Shown: piece after piece, positions 9,040 to 18,787 of the stretch
How positions within the stretch are numbered: the first letter of the stretch is position 1
Layout: every line of letters begins with the position of its first letter
NCBI GenBank assembly: GCA_031253955.1
Contig: JAIRVJ010000010.1
Span: 1-64,000, forward strand
Direction of reading: 5' to 3'
DNA from: Burkholderiaceae bacterium
GTDB taxonomy: Bacteria > Pseudomonadota > Gammaproteobacteria > Burkholderiales > Burkholderiaceae_C
Length of the DNA: 64,000 bases
Position numbers and translations under genes: made by a program
The notes under the pieces: generated by a model
Told to the model about the DNA's origin: nothing
Seen by the model: only the letters and a program-made list of their open reading frames with translations
Databases searched by the model: none

Positions 9040-10130
9040 GTGCCACCGAAAACCAACCCGTCACGCCCCAGACTGGCGCGCCGCCGCAAGAGGCCGCGCC
9101 GCATCTGGATTTGCTTACCGACGCCGAGCGCGCCGCGCTGGCGCTGGAATTGACCGCCGAGGACGGCGAAGGACAGCCCATCGAGGACGGCGAAGAAGAC
9201 GAAGACGGCGCGCAAGGCGAGACTGCCGCTGCCGAACCCGCGCCCAAACCCGCTCCCGTTCCCGCCGCCGCTGAAACCGCTGCCGCCACGGATGCGCCGG
9301 ATGGCAAGGAGGCCGCCGAAATAGCCGCTCCCGCCGCGCTGTCCGAACCCGCACCGGGCGATCCGGCCCCGGCGCAGCCCGCGCCCGTCCCGCGCGCTAC
9401 CGCCGCGCAGCTTCCCGCAGCGGCTTTCAGCTACGAGCTGCCTGCCGATTACCCGGAGCGGGTCAAGGCGCTGGAAGGCAAATTCCTCGATCTGGATCAG
9501 AAGCTGGAAGAAGGCGCGATCGACCAGCAGGACTACAACAAGCAGTTGCGCACGCTCACGCGCGAGCAGTCGGTGCTGGAGAACCTTTCCAGCCGCGCCG
9601 AGATCGCCCGCGACATGGCAAGTCAGGCGCAGGTGCAATTGGTGCGCAACGAGGGCGCGCTGTGGGGCCAGGCCGTGCAGACGCTGGTGTCAGAAATAAA
9701 AGGGCAGGAGGGCGCGCCCGATTACACCGCCGACGCCCGGCTGGCGCAGGCGCTGGGCAAGCAGGTGGAAACGCTGATGGTCGAGCGCGGGCTGGACCCC
9801 GCCCAGCCGGCGCAGGGCAAGCTCGATTTGCTGCGGCAGGCGCACCGCGTGCTGATGTTCATGAAAACCGGGAAGGCGCCCGGCCAGGCTGACGCCAAGC
9901 CGGATGCGCAAGCGGCGGCGCAGGCGATCAAGACAGCGGCGCAGGCGCGCACGCCCGATTTGTCCAGGGCGGCCAAGAGCATTGCCCAGCTTCCGGCAGC
10001 CGATAACGGCGCCGATGGCGGCGAGTTCGCCGACCTGGACAAGCTCAAGGGCGAGAAGCTGGAAACGGCGCTGGAAAAACTGCGGCGCGCCAGCCCGGCG
10101 GCCTACGAGCGTTACCTGTCCGAGGTGTGA
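9036..10130 (+). CDS. Scaffold-like acidic phage protein
   Basis: Acidic Glu/Ala-rich protein between portal and capsid. Confidence 0.55.
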   Translation: MSATENQPVTPQTGAPPQEAAPHLDLLTDAERAALALELTAEDGEGQPIEDGEEDEDGAQGETAAAEPAPKPAPVPAAAETAAATDAPDGKEAAEIAAPAALSEPAPGDPAPAQPAPVPRATAAQLPAAAFSYELPADYPERVKALEGKFLDLDQKLEEGAIDQQDYNKQLRTLTREQSVLENLSSRAEIARDMASQAQVQLVRNEGALWGQAVQTLVSEIKGQEGAPDYTADARLAQALGKQVETLMVERGLDPAQPAQGKLDLLRQAHRVLMFMKTGKAPGQADAKPDAQAAAQAIKTAAQARTPDLSRAAKSIAQLPAADNGADGGEFADLDKLKGEKLETALEKLRRASPAAYERYLSEV

Positions 10131-10137
10131 CGGCGGC

Positions 10138-10356
10138 ATGGCGCTGACGCTGGATTTGCTGCCGGGCGAGCTGCTGGAAATCGGCCATTGCGTCACGGTG
10201 CAGGTGGTCAGGAAAGCCGGGCGCATGGCGCGTCTTGAGGTGCGCGCGCCGCCCGGCATACCGATCGTGCGCAGGCCGCCGCAAACCGGGCGCGAGCCGC
10301 TTGCGGTTTTCGTTCCCACTATGCGCCAATCGGGTTGCAGTCAGGCGGGCAAGTAA
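10138..10356 (+). CDS. CsrA-like small phage protein
   Basis: LLPGELLEIGHCVTVQVVRKAGRMARLEVRAPPGIPIVR matches the CsrA pattern GExLxIGxxVTVxVxxxxGxxxRLxVxAPxxIxIxR. Confidence 0.55.
   Translation: MALTLDLLPGELLEIGHCVTVQVVRKAGRMARLEVRAPPGIPIVRRPPQTGREPLAVFVPTMRQSGCSQAGK
10309..10325 (+). promoter_or_regulatory. 17-nt prophage motif, copy 3 (upstream of capsid gene)
   Basis: TTTCGTTCCCACTATGC, followed by GCCAAT. Confidence 0.8.
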
Positions 10357-10431
10357 CCGGTCTGGCTTTCAAGGGAAGGTGAGCGCAGGAGTGCCGCCGA
10401 GGTCATTGCCATCCATGGAAAGGACACTCAC

Positions 10432-11565
10432 ATGGCACGCACCGTGATCGGGGTCAACGCCCCCAATGCAGTCAAGCGTTATAGCGCCGCTCTTTGGCTG
10501 GATGTCAGTCAGAAGGCGTATTGGGGCCAGAAGTTTTTCGGCAAGGGCGACAGGTCACAAATGCCGATTCAGATTCTCACGGATCTGGAAAGCGACGCTG
10601 GCGAGGAGGTCAAGTACGACCTGTTGATGGAATTGCGCATGGAGCCGATTGTCGGCGACGATGTGCTGGAAGGCAAGGAAGAACCCTTGCGCTTTTACAC
10701 CGATAGTGTGTACATCGACCAGATGCGCTGCGGCGTGAACACGGGCGGACGCATGACGCGCAAGCGCACGCTGCACGATCTGCGGCAGAAATCCAAACTC
10801 TCGCAGGGCAACTGGTGGGCGCGGTTCATGGACGAACTGTGCTTCATTTACATGTCCGGCGCGCGCGGCGTCAACGAGAACTTCATCCTCAACAAGAAGC
10901 TGGCGCAGATCATGGGCATCAACCCGATCTCGCAACCGGACGCCGAGCATCATTTCTTCGGCAAGGCCGCCACTGATTTCTCCAACCTGGCGCCCACCGA
11001 CACGATGAGCCTGTCGGCCATTGACCGCATGATTACCCGCGCGGGAACGCAGGGCGGCGGCGCGACCGATATTCCGGTGCTGCAACCCACGCGCTGGGAC
11101 GGCGGCGGCGATGAAAACTACGTGCTGGTAATGCACCCGTGGCAGGAGCAGGCGCTGCGCAACGAGGCGGGTGACAACACCTGGCTGAGTTGGAACAAGG
11201 CGCTGACCACGGCGGTGGGCAACAAGTCGCCCATCTTCTCCAACAGCCTGGGCATGTACCGCAATGTGGTGCTGCACAGCCACCGCAACGTGATCCGTTT
11301 CAACAACGCCGGGGCGACGCAAGACGTTCCCGCGGCGCGGGCTTTGTTCATGGGGGCGCAAGCCGGGGTGATTGCGTTTGGTTCGCCGGGCACCGGCAAT
11401 CGAATCCAGTGGTACGAGGACATGGACGACCGGGGCAATCAGGTCGTGATTACGTCCGGTTCCATCTTCGGCATCAAGAAAGCCACCTTCAACATCAATG
11501 GCAAGAAGCAGGACATGGGCGTGTTCGCCCTGGACACCGCCGCAGCCGAGCCGGTTGCGGTCTGA
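10432..11565 (+). CDS. Major capsid protein, N4-gp56 family
   Basis: MARTVIGVNAPNAVKRYSAALWLDVSQKAYWGQKFFG...; position after scaffold; SD GGAAAGGACACTCAC. Confidence 0.8.
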   Translation: MARTVIGVNAPNAVKRYSAALWLDVSQKAYWGQKFFGKGDRSQMPIQILTDLESDAGEEVKYDLLMELRMEPIVGDDVLEGKEEPLRFYTDSVYIDQMRCGVNTGGRMTRKRTLHDLRQKSKLSQGNWWARFMDELCFIYMSGARGVNENFILNKKLAQIMGINPISQPDAEHHFFGKAATDFSNLAPTDTMSLSAIDRMITRAGTQGGGATDIPVLQPTRWDGGGDENYVLVMHPWQEQALRNEAGDNTWLSWNKALTTAVGNKSPIFSNSLGMYRNVVLHSHRNVIRFNNAGATQDVPAARALFMGAQAGVIAFGSPGTGNRIQWYEDMDDRGNQVVITSGSIFGIKKATFNINGKKQDMGVFALDTAAAEPVAV

Positions 11566-11588
11566 CGGTACGACGAAAGGAAACCATT

Positions 11589-12041
11589 ATGTTTAAACAG
11601 CAAAACGACACCATCGCGGGCCGCGCGCCAGTTCCCACCGCCGATGACGTCGCCCTGGTGGCGCCGCGCTTCGTGCAGGAATGCGCGGCCAGCGACAGCG
11701 CCTCCGGCAATGTGGGCGTGATCGGCATCTTGCCGGCTGGTTGCACGCCGGCGCTGCCGCTGATCGTGGACAGCACGGGGCTGGGCGGCGCGGCGGCGCT
11801 GAGCATCGGCCTGCTCAACGCTGGCGGCACGGATTTGTCCGCCGACGCGAGCGATGGCGGCGGCCCGTGGGCCGCTGACGTGGCCGTGGGGGCGGCGGGC
11901 GCGGCGCAAATTGCGCCCACTGCCGCGCTGCTGGCGGTGCAAAAGACCGGCCATGACCGGCTGATCGCCGTCAAGTTCACCGCCGCCGGCAGTGCCGCCG
12001 GAACGCTGGGCCTGACGGTGGCCTACCGCAGTCCCGTTTGA
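11589..12041 (+). CDS. Capsid-associated hypothetical protein (decoration-like)
   Basis: Directly downstream of capsid gene; SD GAAAGGAAACC. Confidence 0.5.
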   Translation: MFKQQNDTIAGRAPVPTADDVALVAPRFVQECAASDSASGNVGVIGILPAGCTPALPLIVDSTGLGGAAALSIGLLNAGGTDLSADASDGGGPWAADVAVGAAGAAQIAPTAALLAVQKTGHDRLIAVKFTAAGSAAGTLGLTVAYRSPV

Positions 12042-12066
12042 CTCCATCCGGGTATCACCTGGTTGA

Positions 12067-12102
12067 CCCGGCTGCGAGTCTCCTGGCAGCCGGGCTTTTT
12101 TT
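12067..12102 (+). terminator. Rho-independent terminator after capsid genes
   Basis: CCCGGCTGC (12067-12075), 10-nt loop, GCAGCCGGG (12086-12094), C then T7. Confidence 0.9.
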
Positions 12103-12115
12103 CGAGGAAATCTCC

Positions 12116-12376
12116 ATGAAACTCATTTGCTCCATCAAGCCGCGCGCCGATGGCACGGTGCTGGTACAAGGCGACGGCAAAACCTGGACCTTCAACCCCA
12201 CGGGTGAGGGCGAAACCGCCGCCGACGTGCCCGATGCGCTGGCCGAAAAACTTCTGACCACCGGCAATTTCTACCCGGCGGGCAAGGCCGACGCCGCGCC
12301 AACGGCCAAGCCGCCTGCCGCCAGCAAAACCGCCTCCGCGCCAGCGGCCAAGCCGTCCGCCCACAAGGCCGCCTGA
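12116..12376 (+). CDS. Small hypothetical phage protein
   Basis: ORF immediately after terminator. Confidence 0.5.
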   Translation: MKLICSIKPRADGTVLVQGDGKTWTFNPTGEGETAADVPDALAEKLLTTGNFYPAGKADAAPTAKPPAASKTASAPAAKPSAHKAA

Positions 12377-12386
12377 CTGACCGTCC

Positions 12387-12992
12387 ATGCGCACCGCCTT
12401 CGACCTCGCCGCCGACCTGCTCCCGGTGCTGCCGGGCGTGCCGCAGCCGCGCCTGGAGCGGGCGCTGCTGCGCGCGGCGCAAGAGCTGTGCCGCACCAGC
12501 CGCTGCTGGACGGTGTGGACGGATCCGGTCACAGTGGCCGGCAGCGGCGAGTACGACGTGGAGTTGCCGCCTGGTGCACAGGTGGCAGTAGTCGAGCGCA
12601 TGACGGTCGATGGCCGCCCGCGCCCGATGCTGCCGTTTTCGTTCACGCGCCGTGCGCCCGATGACATGCCGGGCGCGCATGTGGTGCCGGGCCGCCTGAC
12701 GTTTCAGGTGACGGATGGCATCCATGATGGCGCGCAGATTCGCTTTCGGGTGGCGCTGGCGCCATACGACAAGGCGCAAGGCGTGGACGAGGCAGTGTTC
12801 GATCCTCACAGCAGCGTGCTGGCCGCCGGCATCTGCGCGCTGCTGCTGGCCGATCCGGGCCAGCCGTGGAGCAATCCCGGTCTGGCGCAGGTTTATGCCG
12901 CGCAATTTTCCAGCGGCGTGGCGCGCGCGCGGCTCGCGGCCTGGCGCGGCATGACCGATTCAGCGCCGCGCCCGCGCATCACCTGGTGTTGA
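12387..12992 (+). CDS. Head-tail/tail tube adaptor-like phage protein
   Basis: Position and length typical of podovirus adaptor genes. Confidence 0.45.
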   Translation: MRTAFDLAADLLPVLPGVPQPRLERALLRAAQELCRTSRCWTVWTDPVTVAGSGEYDVELPPGAQVAVVERMTVDGRPRPMLPFSFTRRAPDDMPGAHVVPGRLTFQVTDGIHDGAQIRFRVALAPYDKAQGVDEAVFDPHSSVLAAGICALLLADPGQPWSNPGLAQVYAAQFSSGVARARLAAWRGMTDSAPRPRITWC

Positions 12993-12994
12993 AC

Positions 12995-13624
12995 ATGGAC
13001 GCACTCACGCTCATCAACGCCGTGGCGGTCGAGTTGCAGGACGCCGAGCGCGTGCGCTGGACGCTGCTGGAACTGGCCGGCTACGTCAACGACGGCCAAC
13101 GCTTCATCCTGACCAAGGTTCCCACGGCGACAGCCGATGAGCGCACGCTCGCGTTGGTTGCCGGCGTGGAGCAGGCCGTTCCCAAAGACTGTTTCGCGCT
13201 GCTGGATATGCCGCGCAACGCCGATGACCGGCAGACGGCGATCCGGCAGGTGGCGCGCGCGGCGCTGGATGCGTCGGCGCCCGGCTGGGCTGGCGGGAAC
13301 CAGAAAAATGCCGTGATCCACTTCATCCAGGACCCGCGCCAGCCGTGGCGCTTCGACGTGTACCCGCCGGTGACCGGTGGCGTGCCGGTGGTGGCGCTGC
13401 TGGCCGTCAAGCCCGTGCTGATCGGCGAGGACGGTAAGGGCGCCATCACGCTGCGGCACGAATACATCGAGGCGCTGCGCCACTACCTGCTGTACCGCGC
13501 CTGGAGCAAGGACGCCGAATACGGCGCCAACGCGCAGCTTGCCGCGGCGCATTACCAGGCGCTAGCCGACGCGCTGGGCATCGCCCCGGCGCGGCCTGCA
13601 ACGGCAAACGATCCCACTACCTGA
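12995..13624 (+). CDS. Phage adaptor protein (DUF6682-like)
   Basis: LTLINAVAVELQDAERVRWTLLELAGYVNDGQRFI. Confidence 0.5.
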   Translation: MDALTLINAVAVELQDAERVRWTLLELAGYVNDGQRFILTKVPTATADERTLALVAGVEQAVPKDCFALLDMPRNADDRQTAIRQVARAALDASAPGWAGGNQKNAVIHFIQDPRQPWRFDVYPPVTGGVPVVALLAVKPVLIGEDGKGAITLRHEYIEALRHYLLYRAWSKDAEYGANAQLAAAHYQALADALGIAPARPATANDPTT

Positions 13625-13644
13625 CCACCACAGAGGAAACCATC

Positions 13645-14079
13645 ATGGCCGCCAAATCAACCACCCTCAGCACCTCGGTGCTCAACCTGTTGCTCAACGG
13701 AGTTGCGATCCCGGCGCTGGCTGGCAACGCCGCGGCGTCTCCTGCGGCCCAGTTGTATGTGGCGCTGCACACCGCCGATCCGGGCGCGGGCGGCAATCAA
13801 ACGGGCAGCGAGGTCGGCTACACGGGTTATGCGCGCGTGCCGGTAGTGCGTGATGGCACGGGCTGGAGCGTGGCCGACGGCGTGGCGACCCTGGTCAACG
13901 ACGCGCCGTTTGCCAAGTGCGCCGATGCCATCAACGTTACGGCCACGCATTGCAGCTTTGGGCTGGCCGCCGCCGGGGCGGGAACGCTGCTGTACCGGGC
14001 GGCGCTGACGCCGGTCCTGCCGATCCAGAACGGCACCGCGCCGGTGCTGGAAAAAGGCACAACGATTTCTGAAAGCTGA
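13645..14079 (+). CDS. Phage tail-associated hypothetical protein
   Basis: LLLNGVAIPALAGNAAASPAAQLYVALHTADPG pattern of phage tail proteins. Confidence 0.5.
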   Translation: MAAKSTTLSTSVLNLLLNGVAIPALAGNAAASPAAQLYVALHTADPGAGGNQTGSEVGYTGYARVPVVRDGTGWSVADGVATLVNDAPFAKCADAINVTATHCSFGLAAAGAGTLLYRAALTPVLPIQNGTAPVLEKGTTISES

Positions 14080-14843
14080 TGGTGCAGACTTTTGGCGAAC
14101 TGGCCGCACTTGAGATTGCCGCCGCGGAAATTGCCGCGGGCGGAGATGACCGGCAGCGCGCGAGCGCGCATGGGCAAGGCGATTGCAGCGCCGCAGGGCG
14201 CGCGGCATGGCGATTTCGCGGCGTGGGCTGCTGCGCGGGCCAGGCGGGCGCCGCTGCTGGCGCCCGGGCGTTGCGGATCAGCCGCGCTGGCGGCGCCGGT
14301 GCGTCGGCGGCGGATGCCAGCGCCGGTTGGGTGAATGCGGCCCTGGCGCGGGCGGACGGACGCGGCGACGCACAGGCGCGCGCTCGTGGGCTGCAACGGG
14401 CGAGGGGCGCGGCGCAGGGCGATTCCGCTGCCGTGGGCGCAGTATTGAGAGGCTCGGTGGCGGCGGCGGCAGGTGAGAGCAAGTGTCTGGCGCGCGGCTG
14501 CGCCGTTCAGGCGGCGGCGGCTGGGGCGGTCGGTTATGCCTCGTTCGATGCCCGCTCGGCCCGGTCGGTTTACGCCCGTGCGTGGGCGGCGGCAGATGCC
14601 ATGGCCGATGCGCGCGCCGTGCTGGGCCGCTTGGCGCGCGCCGATGGTTTTGGTTTTGGCCTGACCGATGCGCGCGCATGGTGGGCGCAAGAAGCGGTGG
14701 GCGGCACGCAGGGCCAGGCGCAAATGCTGGCCGCCGCCAAGCTGCTGTGGATCACCCTTCCTTCGGCCCTGGACATCGTGATCCGGCCCGAGGAAATGCG
14801 CGGCGTGATGCGCCCAGAAGAAACACGGAGCGTGGTGCGATGA
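14079..14843 (+). CDS. Ala-rich hypothetical phage protein
   Basis: ATGA-type overlap with upstream gene and overlap with downstream ATG at 14840. Confidence 0.45.
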   Translation: MVQTFGELAALEIAAAEIAAGGDDRQRASAHGQGDCSAAGRAAWRFRGVGCCAGQAGAAAGARALRISRAGGAGASAADASAGWVNAALARADGRGDAQARARGLQRARGAAQGDSAAVGAVLRGSVAAAAGESKCLARGCAVQAAAAGAVGYASFDARSARSVYARAWAAADAMADARAVLGRLARADGFGFGLTDARAWWAQEAVGGTQGQAQMLAAAKLLWITLPSALDIVIRPEEMRGVMRPEETRSVVR

Positions 14844-15130
14844 AGCTGGCCACTTATACCCAACAGCCGGTCGAGGTCAAGGACTACGACATCGACTACC
14901 GCGAGTGGCTGGCACCGATGGGCGACCGCATCGCGTCGGTGACGCACAGCATCCGCAATGCGCCCGACGGCGCGCTGCTGGTGGACAGCAGCACCTTCAG
15001 CATCGACCATGTGAAGCTGTGGGTGCGCGGCGGCACGGACGGCGCCCGCTACGAGGTGGAAGTGACCGTGACCACCGAGGGCGGGCGCACCGATCAAAGC
15101 GAACTGGTGTTCAAGGTGAAGGAAATTTGA
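14840..15130 (+). CDS. Hypothetical phage protein
   Basis: MKLATYTQQPVEVKDYDIDYREWLAPMGDRI...; ATGA overlap. Confidence 0.6.
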   Translation: MKLATYTQQPVEVKDYDIDYREWLAPMGDRIASVTHSIRNAPDGALLVDSSTFSIDHVKLWVRGGTDGARYEVEVTVTTEGGRTDQSELVFKVKEI

Positions 15131-15131
15131 C

Positions 15132-15692
15132 ATGCCCCAGCGATTTGCGAATGCGGCGCGCGCCACGCTTGCGGCAGGTATCGGCGGCTCCGATACAACG
15201 CTTGCGCTGGAAGCCGGGACGGGCGCGCTGTTTCCACCGGCAGGCATGAGCATCAACGGTGACAACGACTGGTGGCTGCTCACGCTGCAAGATCAGGCGG
15301 GCATCGAGATCGTCAAGGTCACGGACCACGCGGCGGGAGCGGACACGCTCACGGTGGAACGCGGTCAGCAGGGCACGCCGGCGCGCGCCTTTGCCGCCGG
15401 CACGGTGGCCGGGCTGCGCATCACGGCGGCGGACGCCAAGGCGTGGGCCGGCACGGCAGAGCGTCTGACCGAACCCTCCGGCGCCACCGTCAGCTACGAC
15501 CCGGCCACTGGCAACGTGAGCCAGGTCACCCGGATAGTGAATGGCGCGCCGATGACCACTTCTTACATCTACGCAGGCGGCAGCCTGAGCCAAACCCAGA
15601 CCGTCTATCAAGGGGCGCTGCGCACAGTCAGTTACAGCTATGACGCCGCCGGGCGCAACACCGGCTACACGGCCACGGAGGAAACACTATGA
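15132..15692 (+). CDS. Phage tail-associated protein
   Basis: GGSDTTLALEAGTGALFPP...VERGQQGTPARAFAAGTVAGLRITA typical of virion proteins. Confidence 0.6.
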   Translation: MPQRFANAARATLAAGIGGSDTTLALEAGTGALFPPAGMSINGDNDWWLLTLQDQAGIEIVKVTDHAAGADTLTVERGQQGTPARAFAAGTVAGLRITAADAKAWAGTAERLTEPSGATVSYDPATGNVSQVTRIVNGAPMTTSYIYAGGSLSQTQTVYQGALRTVSYSYDAAGRNTGYTATEETL

Positions 15693-16402
15693 GCGACGAA
15701 CTCAACCCGGTCATTTACGGCGAGGTGCGCCAGGGGCGTGCGGATGTCGCGGGCCTGCCGCGCAAGCGGTGCGTGAAGGAGTTCCTGACCAGTGGCACCT
15801 TCACGCCATCCACCCGGCTGCTGGCCTTGGGCGGCGCTGTGCGCGCGCGCGTGATTGGCGGCGGCGGCGGCGGCGGCAATGGCGGCGGCGGCGGCATGAA
15901 CAACGACTACACGGGTGGTGGTGGCGGCGGCGGCGGCGGCCGCGGATCGGATGTCATGCTGACGGTAGTCGTCACGGAGGCGGTGAGCGTTGTCATCGGC
16001 GCTGGCGGCGCTGCTGGCGCCGCAGGGGGAAACACAGCGTTCGGCAACCTTGCCACGGCCACAGGCGGAACCCCTGGGTTAGTTGGCGGGTGGTCCAACC
16101 TTAAGAGTTCTGGTGTTTACGCGCAAGGGGGCGTTGGCGGTAACCGCGGCGGAGTGGATGGGGGAATCACAAATTCAGTATATGGCGCCGTGGGTGGCCA
16201 TGGCGGGCATGCGTACTTCAACGGTGGCAACGGCGGCAACAGCGGCACCAGCAGCAGCGGCGGCAGCAACGGCGGCAATGCGGTGCCCAATAGCGGCGCG
16301 GGCGGCGGCGGCGGCGGCGGCGGCAATGGCGCCGCCAACACCACGGGCGGCTCTGGCGGTTCTGGCGGCTCTGGCCGCGTGATCGTTGAATGGTGGGAAT
16401 GA
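15689..16402 (+). CDS. Glycine-rich phage tail/adhesin-like protein
   Basis: KEFLTSGTFTP... followed by long GGGGGG runs encoded by GGC repeats. Confidence 0.65.
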   Translation: MSDELNPVIYGEVRQGRADVAGLPRKRCVKEFLTSGTFTPSTRLLALGGAVRARVIGGGGGGGNGGGGGMNNDYTGGGGGGGGGRGSDVMLTVVVTEAVSVVIGAGGAAGAAGGNTAFGNLATATGGTPGLVGGWSNLKSSGVYAQGGVGGNRGGVDGGITNSVYGAVGGHGGHAYFNGGNGGNSGTSSSGGSNGGNAVPNSGAGGGGGGGGNGAANTTGGSGGSGGSGRVIVEWWE

Positions 16403-16415
16403 GGGGAGAGCAGCC

Positions 16416-16670
16416 ATGAAATACGCACTCATCAACGGCGGCGCGGTGGTCAACGTGATCGAGGCAGAAGCGGGGTTTGCCGCCACGCTCACGGGCTATG
16501 ACGCCGTGATCGCATCCAACGAAGCGGGCATCGGCTGGACGTGGGATGGCGCCCAGTTTGCTCCACCGCCCGCGCCGCCACAAGCAGATCCGCCACCACC
16601 CACGCAGGAAGAGCTGTTGCGCCAATCGGCCAATGAGTTCCTGCTTGGAATCGTGGAGGGCATCAAATGA
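16416..16670 (+). CDS. Hypothetical phage protein
   Basis: MKYALINGGAVVNVIEAEAGFA... Confidence 0.55.
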   Translation: MKYALINGGAVVNVIEAEAGFAATLTGYDAVIASNEAGIGWTWDGAQFAPPPAPPQADPPPPTQEELLRQSANEFLLGIVEGIK

Positions 16671-16930
16671 ACGACCGGGAACTTGGCGCGCTATTTGCCG
16701 CCGCGATCCAGCTAATTATTAAGCGCGTGTCGCTTGACGACAGCGAGCGCGTTTCCATTGCCGAATTCCACGAGGCGTGGCAGCCCAAAGCGTATGGCGC
16801 TTCGGAATACGTGCGCCATGGCGAAACGGACGCAGGGCGCGCGCAACTGTGGATGTCCACCCGCAGCGTGGCGGCCAGCGCCCCCGCGCCCGATATGCCG
16901 GCCTCGCCGCAGAACTGGAGGAGGCTGTGA
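16667..16930 (+). CDS. Hypothetical phage protein
   Basis: ATGA overlap on both sides. Confidence 0.5.
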   Translation: MNDRELGALFAAAIQLIIKRVSLDDSERVSIAEFHEAWQPKAYGASEYVRHGETDAGRAQLWMSTRSVAASAPAPDMPASPQNWRRL

Positions 16931-17712
16931 TGATCTGCCTTTATTTGACGTTTGCCGCGCTGCTGCTGATAGCGGCGCTGGCGCTGTCGGGTATTTTGTG
17001 GGCGCAGGCCGCCGGGCGGGTGGATGTGGCCTTGCGCGTGAACGCGCTGGATATTTCCCAAGAGCACAAGCAGGCGGCTCTTGATTACTTCGAGCGCGTG
17101 AGCGGCCAGGTCTCGCTGTGGCGCACGCTGCGCGATCACCTCATCGCTCCGTTCGTGCTGTTCTTCGCGCTGCGCCGCCTGCCGTGGGAAGCCGATGATC
17201 TGCCCGACGCGCTGGCGTACTGGCGCAACAACGTCAGCATCAACGGCGACGGCTGGGGCTGGCGCGATGAAGCGGGCTTCTGGCATCAGTGCTCGCAAGA
17301 ACCCACGCCGCCAGGCATGACGGCGCTGCCCTACACCGATCCGGCTTACGGCGGCGATGCGTATTACGCGCCGGGGCATCACCCGCGCAGTTGGTACGCG
17401 CGCTGGGTTTGGCTGGCGTTGCGCAATGTCGCCAGCAAGCGGCCGCAAGACGCCGGGCCGCTAGTCGAGACTCGCCCCGTGCTGCTGGCCGGAGCGCCGC
17501 TGGACGATGCGCCCGGTTTCGCGCTGTACTGGAACGGCAAGGACGGCCAGGATGCCGCTTACCAGTGGCACGCGATGGACAACTGGGGGCCGCTGGTGAT
17601 GTACACGAACGTGGGCGCGAAACTGGGCGTGCCGTATGCGTGGCCGGAAACGATGCCATGCCGCGCCATGCTGATCGCCACCTGGCGGGCTTTCAAGGGG
17701 GGAAACTCATGA
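16930..17712 (+). CDS. Conserved phage membrane-anchored protein
   Basis: N-terminal TM; YWNGKDGQDAAYQWHAMDNWGPLVMYTN. Confidence 0.5.
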   Translation: MICLYLTFAALLLIAALALSGILWAQAAGRVDVALRVNALDISQEHKQAALDYFERVSGQVSLWRTLRDHLIAPFVLFFALRRLPWEADDLPDALAYWRNNVSINGDGWGWRDEAGFWHQCSQEPTPPGMTALPYTDPAYGGDAYYAPGHHPRSWYARWVWLALRNVASKRPQDAGPLVETRPVLLAGAPLDDAPGFALYWNGKDGQDAAYQWHAMDNWGPLVMYTNVGAKLGVPYAWPETMPCRAMLIATWRAFKGGNS

Positions 17713-18212
17713 ATCACCCGCGCCACGATCAACCCTACATAAGCTGGCAGCGCCGCAGCGCGTATGCCTTTGCCGCGTACATGCTGGCCGCCAGCATGTA
17801 CGACACGGCCAGCGCCGGGCTGTTTTCTCCGCACTCGCTGCGCTACGCCGCCGCCGCGCTGACGGGGATGCGCGAGTGGCTTTCGGGGGGCTACGCACTG
17901 TGCATGGCAGCCATGCTGCCGTTCATCGCGGCGCTGCGGCGCCCCTGCCCGCCGCCGCGCTGGACGGCGCGGCTGATGTGCGCGGCGTGCTTTGCGGCGG
18001 CGCTCATGTGGGTGGGCCAGACGTTTGCCGAACGCCATGTGGAGCTTGACCTGCTGCGCGCGCAGTACCTGCGCCAGGCGGTGCAGGCCATCGGCTTCAT
18101 GCTGCTGGTGGGCGCGCACGTGAACGCCCGCAAGTTCGCCGAGCGCGGGCTGGATCGGCGCAGCGCCGGCCCCCGCGAGTCCAACCGGGTGCCGCTGCAA
18201 TCGCTGGGATGA
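17709..18212 (+). CDS. Membrane protein in lysis region (holin-like)
   Basis: Multiple hydrophobic segments; upstream of endolysin. Confidence 0.4.
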   Translation: MNHPRHDQPYISWQRRSAYAFAAYMLAASMYDTASAGLFSPHSLRYAAAALTGMREWLSGGYALCMAAMLPFIAALRRPCPPPRWTARLMCAACFAAALMWVGQTFAERHVELDLLRAQYLRQAVQAIGFMLLVGAHVNARKFAERGLDRRSAGPRESNRVPLQSLG

Positions 18213-18787
18213 GCATGACCAAAACACTCACGGCGCACGGGCGCGCCCTCGTTTTATGCTCCTGGCTGGCCGCGCTCTCGTACAGCCTGCCGGCTGCCGC
18301 GCAGGGCATTGCCGCCGCCCGTCTGTCCGACGGGTTGAAGCAATACGACCTGGCGTTTGTCGGCTGGTGCATCCTCGTGGCCGTTATCGGCGGCTTTGGG
18401 CGCACGGTGCTCACGCTGCTTTCGCCCGACGTGGCGGTACTGAGCGTGCTGCGCGAGGCGTGGCGCGATCTGCTGATCGCCGCGCTGGCTGGCGCTGCCG
18501 CCGCCGTCATCCTGTACGCCATTCATTCGACGGGGGTCAACCTGCCGGTGCCAGTGGATGTGCTGATTTTGGCAGCCAGCGGCTGGGCGCGCATGGGCTT
18601 TTTCGTGTGGGCAGGCGATGGCGCGCGCATTCTGGCTGACCGGGGCGTGCAGTGGGCGGCTAACAAGTTCGGCGGCAGGCCGCCCTATGGCGAGCTTTAC
18701 CCCGGCCCACGCTGGGACAACACCCACATTCCCCAGCCCGCGCCGCCGTCGCCCTCGCGTGTCGATAACCCGGACCAGATGCCATGA
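18209..18787 (+). CDS. Membrane protein, holin candidate
   Basis: Signal/TM segments; immediately upstream of lysozyme. Confidence 0.45.
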   Translation: MSMTKTLTAHGRALVLCSWLAALSYSLPAAAQGIAAARLSDGLKQYDLAFVGWCILVAVIGGFGRTVLTLLSPDVAVLSVLREAWRDLLIAALAGAAAAVILYAIHSTGVNLPVPVDVLILAASGWARMGFFVWAGDGARILADRGVQWAANKFGGRPPYGELYPGPRWDNTHIPQPAPPSPSRVDNPDQMP

